A stretch of 52,543 nt of DNA from positions 1 to 52,543 of the forward strand of contig CAMKEG010000010.1 of NCBI GenBank assembly GCA_946411505.1, read 5' to 3'. Position numbers and translations under genes: made by a program. Origin of the DNA: an uncultured Treponema sp. GTDB lineage: Bacteria; Spirochaetota; Spirochaetia; Treponematales; Treponemataceae. Positions 50,599 to 52,543 of the stretch are shown piece by piece (position 1 is the first letter of the stretch; each line of letters starts with the position of its first letter). The notes below the pieces were generated by a model that searched no databases, was not told the origin of the DNA, and was given only the letters and a program-made list of their open reading frames with translations.

Positions 50599-52543
50599 AT
50601 GAAAGGACCTTTTAAATTTTTCGCGCTTTTTTCCTTGGCGCTGCCGCTCGCGCTCTGTTCGTGCGAAAACGCAAGCTCAAGCCCTTCCGCTTACGTGGCT
50701 CCCACTTACGTGGCTCCCACTGACGTGGTGGCGGCTAAATATTCGGTGACATTCGACACCGACGGCGGAACTGCCGTGCAGGCTCAGACCGTTGAAAGCG
50801 GGAAGACGGCCGTCCGCCCCGATGACCCGGAAAAAGACGGCTTTATCTTTTGCGGCTGGTACAAAAGCGACCTGTCAGGGGCGTTCGACTTTGAAAAGCC
50901 GGTAACTTCAAATGTGACGGTAAAGGCCAAGTGGGAGAAAAAGCTTCCCGAAGGCTATTATTTAGTAATCTTTGACACCGACGGCGGAACTCCCGTGCCG
51001 CCTCATCAAAACATTCGGAGCGGGGATCGTGCCACGAGGCCCGCAGCAGACCCGGCCAAAGAGAGCTTCAGCTTTTGCGGCTGGTACAAAAGCGACCTGT
51101 CAGAAGAGTTCGACTTTGACGAGTCCATAACCCAGGACACAAGGGTCAGGGCCAAGTGGAGCGGGCCGCGCAGGGTTGTCTTCCACGCGAACAGCGGCGA
51201 AGGAATCATGGCCGACCAGACGATTTTTCCGTGCGCAAGCGCGGCCCTCAACGAGAACGCCTTTACAAGGGTGGACCACAAGTTTTTGGGCTGGGCTGAA
51301 AGCGCGGATGGCGAAAAGATTTATGACGACAAGGGCGTCATAACGATGAGACTCGGCGAAGATCCCTTTGACTTGTATGCCGTTTGGGAGGTAAAGTTCA
51401 GGGAAAACAGCTCCATGGCCGTCACAGGGGACATTGCTGTCCGGCGCCCGGATGAGACCGTCCGATACGCGCCTGTCAGCGCGTGGCCGGATACGGAATA
51501 CCCGGGCTATTCAGACTACGAGCCCTTGGGCGTGTGCGTGAAAAATGCCGCCTCTGACAAGCCTTTCATGATAAGCTTGACTCAAGAAACCTTGACTTGG
51601 ACTGCCGCAAAAAATAAGCATCCTGCGGACAACTGGAGCGTCATCTCGCAGGACAATGCGAAGGATGTTTATGCGAATAAGGAAGCGCTTAACGAAAGCC
51701 TTAATAAAATTAGCGCGACACCGCTGGATATGAGCGGCGTCTATTGGGTGGATGAAAACAAAGTGTGTCGTTTTGACAATGGCTCCGTGACTGATCAATC
51801 GGCCAGCGAAGCCCTTGTCAGAACAGTTCGACCCTTAAAAAATATCGGAAAAATCGTCTTCGAAAAAAACGAGGTGAGAAAGGCGACCGGCGCCGGAGCC
51901 TTCGTCAACGCGCTTAGCAACAACGGCGACGGAGTTGTGACGTATTCCTCGTCCAACACAGGCGTGGCCAGAGTGGACGCGGCGACAGGCCAAGTCACCA
52001 TTGTGAGCGAAGGAACGGCGACCATCACCGCCACGGTGGCGGAAAGCGACGCCTGGGCCTACGCCATAAGCAAGGTAAGCTACACGTTGCATGTGGGAGA
52101 AGTGGCCAGCATAAGCTACGCCGTATCCACGTTAAGCAAGCTGCCCTACGCCGAGCCCTTCACAAACCCCCTCTCTAACGGGGCGGAAGGAAGGATTATT
52201 TATTCCTCGTCCAACACAGGCGTGGCCAGAGTGGACGCGGCGACAGGCCAAGTCACCATTGTGAGCGAAGGAACGGCGACCATCACCGCCACGGTGGCGG
52301 AAAGCGACGCCTGGGCCTACGCCATAAGCAAGGTAAGCTACACGTTGCATGTGGGAGAAGTGGCCAGCATAAGCTACGCCGTATCCACGTTAAGCAAGCT
52401 GCCCTACGCCGAGCCCTTCACAAACCCCCTCTCTAACGGGGCGGAAGGAAGGATTATTTATTCCTCGTCCAACACAGGCGTGGCCAGAGTGGACGCGGCG
52501 ACAGGCCAAGTTACCATTGTGAGCGAGGGAACGGCGACCATCA
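50599..52543 (+). CDS. Repeat lipoprotein: InlB-type B-repeats and Big_2 domains (partial)
   Basis: Open from ATG 50599 (AAGGAGG 5 nt upstream) to the window end, so only the first 648 codons are seen. The signal peptide ends in a lipobox at LALCSC. Two InlB/Flg_new B-repeats follow (YSVTFDTDGG ... FCGWYKSDLSGAFDF and VIFDTDGGTP ... FCGWYKSDLSEEFDF), with a third, divergent one (VVFHANSGEG ... FLGWAES). A region of unknown fold covers about residues 275-400. Then Big_2-like Ig domains with YSSSNTGVARVDAATGQVTI and EGTATITATV repeat in 86-residue units. The short YVAPT motif near the N-terminus is duplicated. Probable surface-exposed protein; adhesion is inferred from similar repeat proteins. 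Confidence 0.88.
   Translation, partial: MKGPFKFFALFSLALPLALCSCENASSSPSAYVAPTYVAPTDVVAAKYSVTFDTDGGTAVQAQTVESGKTAVRPDDPEKDGFIFCGWYKSDLSGAFDFEKPVTSNVTVKAKWEKKLPEGYYLVIFDTDGGTPVPPHQNIRSGDRATRPAADPAKESFSFCGWYKSDLSEEFDFDESITQDTRVRAKWSGPRRVVFHANSGEGIMADQTIFPCASAALNENAFTRVDHKFLGWAESADGEKIYDDKGVITMRLGEDPFDLYAVWEVKFRENSSMAVTGDIAVRRPDETVRYAPVSAWPDTEYPGYSDYEPLGVCVKNAASDKPFMISLTQETLTWTAAKNKHPADNWSVISQDNAKDVYANKEALNESLNKISATPLDMSGVYWVDENKVCRFDNGSVTDQSASEALVRTVRPLKNIGKIVFEKNEVRKATGAGAFVNALSNNGDGVVTYSSSNTGVARVDAATGQVTIVSEGTATITATVAESDAWAYAISKVSYTLHVGEVASISYAVSTLSKLPYAEPFTNPLSNGAEGRIIYSSSNTGVARVDAATGQVTIVSEGTATITATVAESDAWAYAISKVSYTLHVGEVASISYAVSTLSKLPYAEPFTNPLSNGAEGRIIYSSSNTGVARVDAATGQVTIVSEGTATI
51943..52543 (+). 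repeat. 258-bp tandem repeat array (86 aa per unit)
   Basis: Units start at 51943, 52201 and 52459, exactly 258 bp apart. The first two appear identical base for base; the third, cut by the window end, shows only two changes in its first 85 bases (GTC to GTT, GAA to GAG). Synonymous identity indicates recent expansion or ongoing gene conversion. Confidence 0.9.

Overview
The window most likely comes from a host-associated spirochaete close to Treponema, with roughly 50% GC by eye. This is an inference from gene content: large exported lipoproteins ending in SUMF1/FGE-like modules, DUF285/BspA-type leucine-rich repeats, InlB-type and Big_2 repeats, paired Rpn-family nucleases, a cyclase/FecR/outer-membrane operon and c-di-GMP proteins. 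I saw no rRNA, tRNA, CRISPR array or insertion sequence.

Region by region. 1-8201: a 2.3-kaa minus-strand lipoprotein (beta-helix, then two duplicated blocks of 26-residue repeats), separated by one in-frame TGA from its SUMF1 tail. 8202-10897: two Rpn-family genes under near-identical upstream elements, flanked by clusters of a short dispersed repeat. 10898-20201: a four-gene operon with overlapping ends (adenylate cyclase, FecR-domain protein, outer-membrane barrel protein, SUMF1 lipoprotein). 20342-23735: lemA, two TPM-domain genes and pncB. 23860-26865: divergent diguanylate cyclase and EAL phosphodiesterase. 26894-31548: SLC1-type transporter, an unknown protein, MgtC-like protein and a Cthe_2159-type lipoprotein. 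31657-35482: recQ and nnr, both carrying unusual in-frame insertions. 35483-39958: an AT-richer accessory island with a decayed toxin and its intact antitoxin, a minus-strand four-gene cluster (SAM-domain membrane protein, exported SUMF1 protein, two related small proteins), a divergent XRE regulator with operator-like direct repeats, and a HigB-like toxin/antitoxin pair. 40037-52543: GH3 glucosidase, Y-family polymerase with YolD-like partner, a GGDEF sensor, fructosamine kinase, EamA transporter, RlpA, a two-gene ABC transporter, and a repeat lipoprotein that runs off the window.

Three themes recur. (1) Small repeats lie in intergenic DNA and in frame inside conserved genes: three back-to-back perfect hairpins in the zinc region of recQ, six copies of a GCAAGACC-like unit in loops of nnr, and one in the linker of rlpA. 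(2) Many genes lack a Shine-Dalgarno sequence and have a -10 hexamer ending 5-8 nt before ATG, which predicts leaderless mRNAs. (3) Surface proteins are built from recently duplicated modules, including a 258-bp tandem repeat with identical copies. The best candidate for an undescribed system is the 36264-39307 cluster; the best candidate for an undescribed genetic element is the protein-tolerated repeat family.
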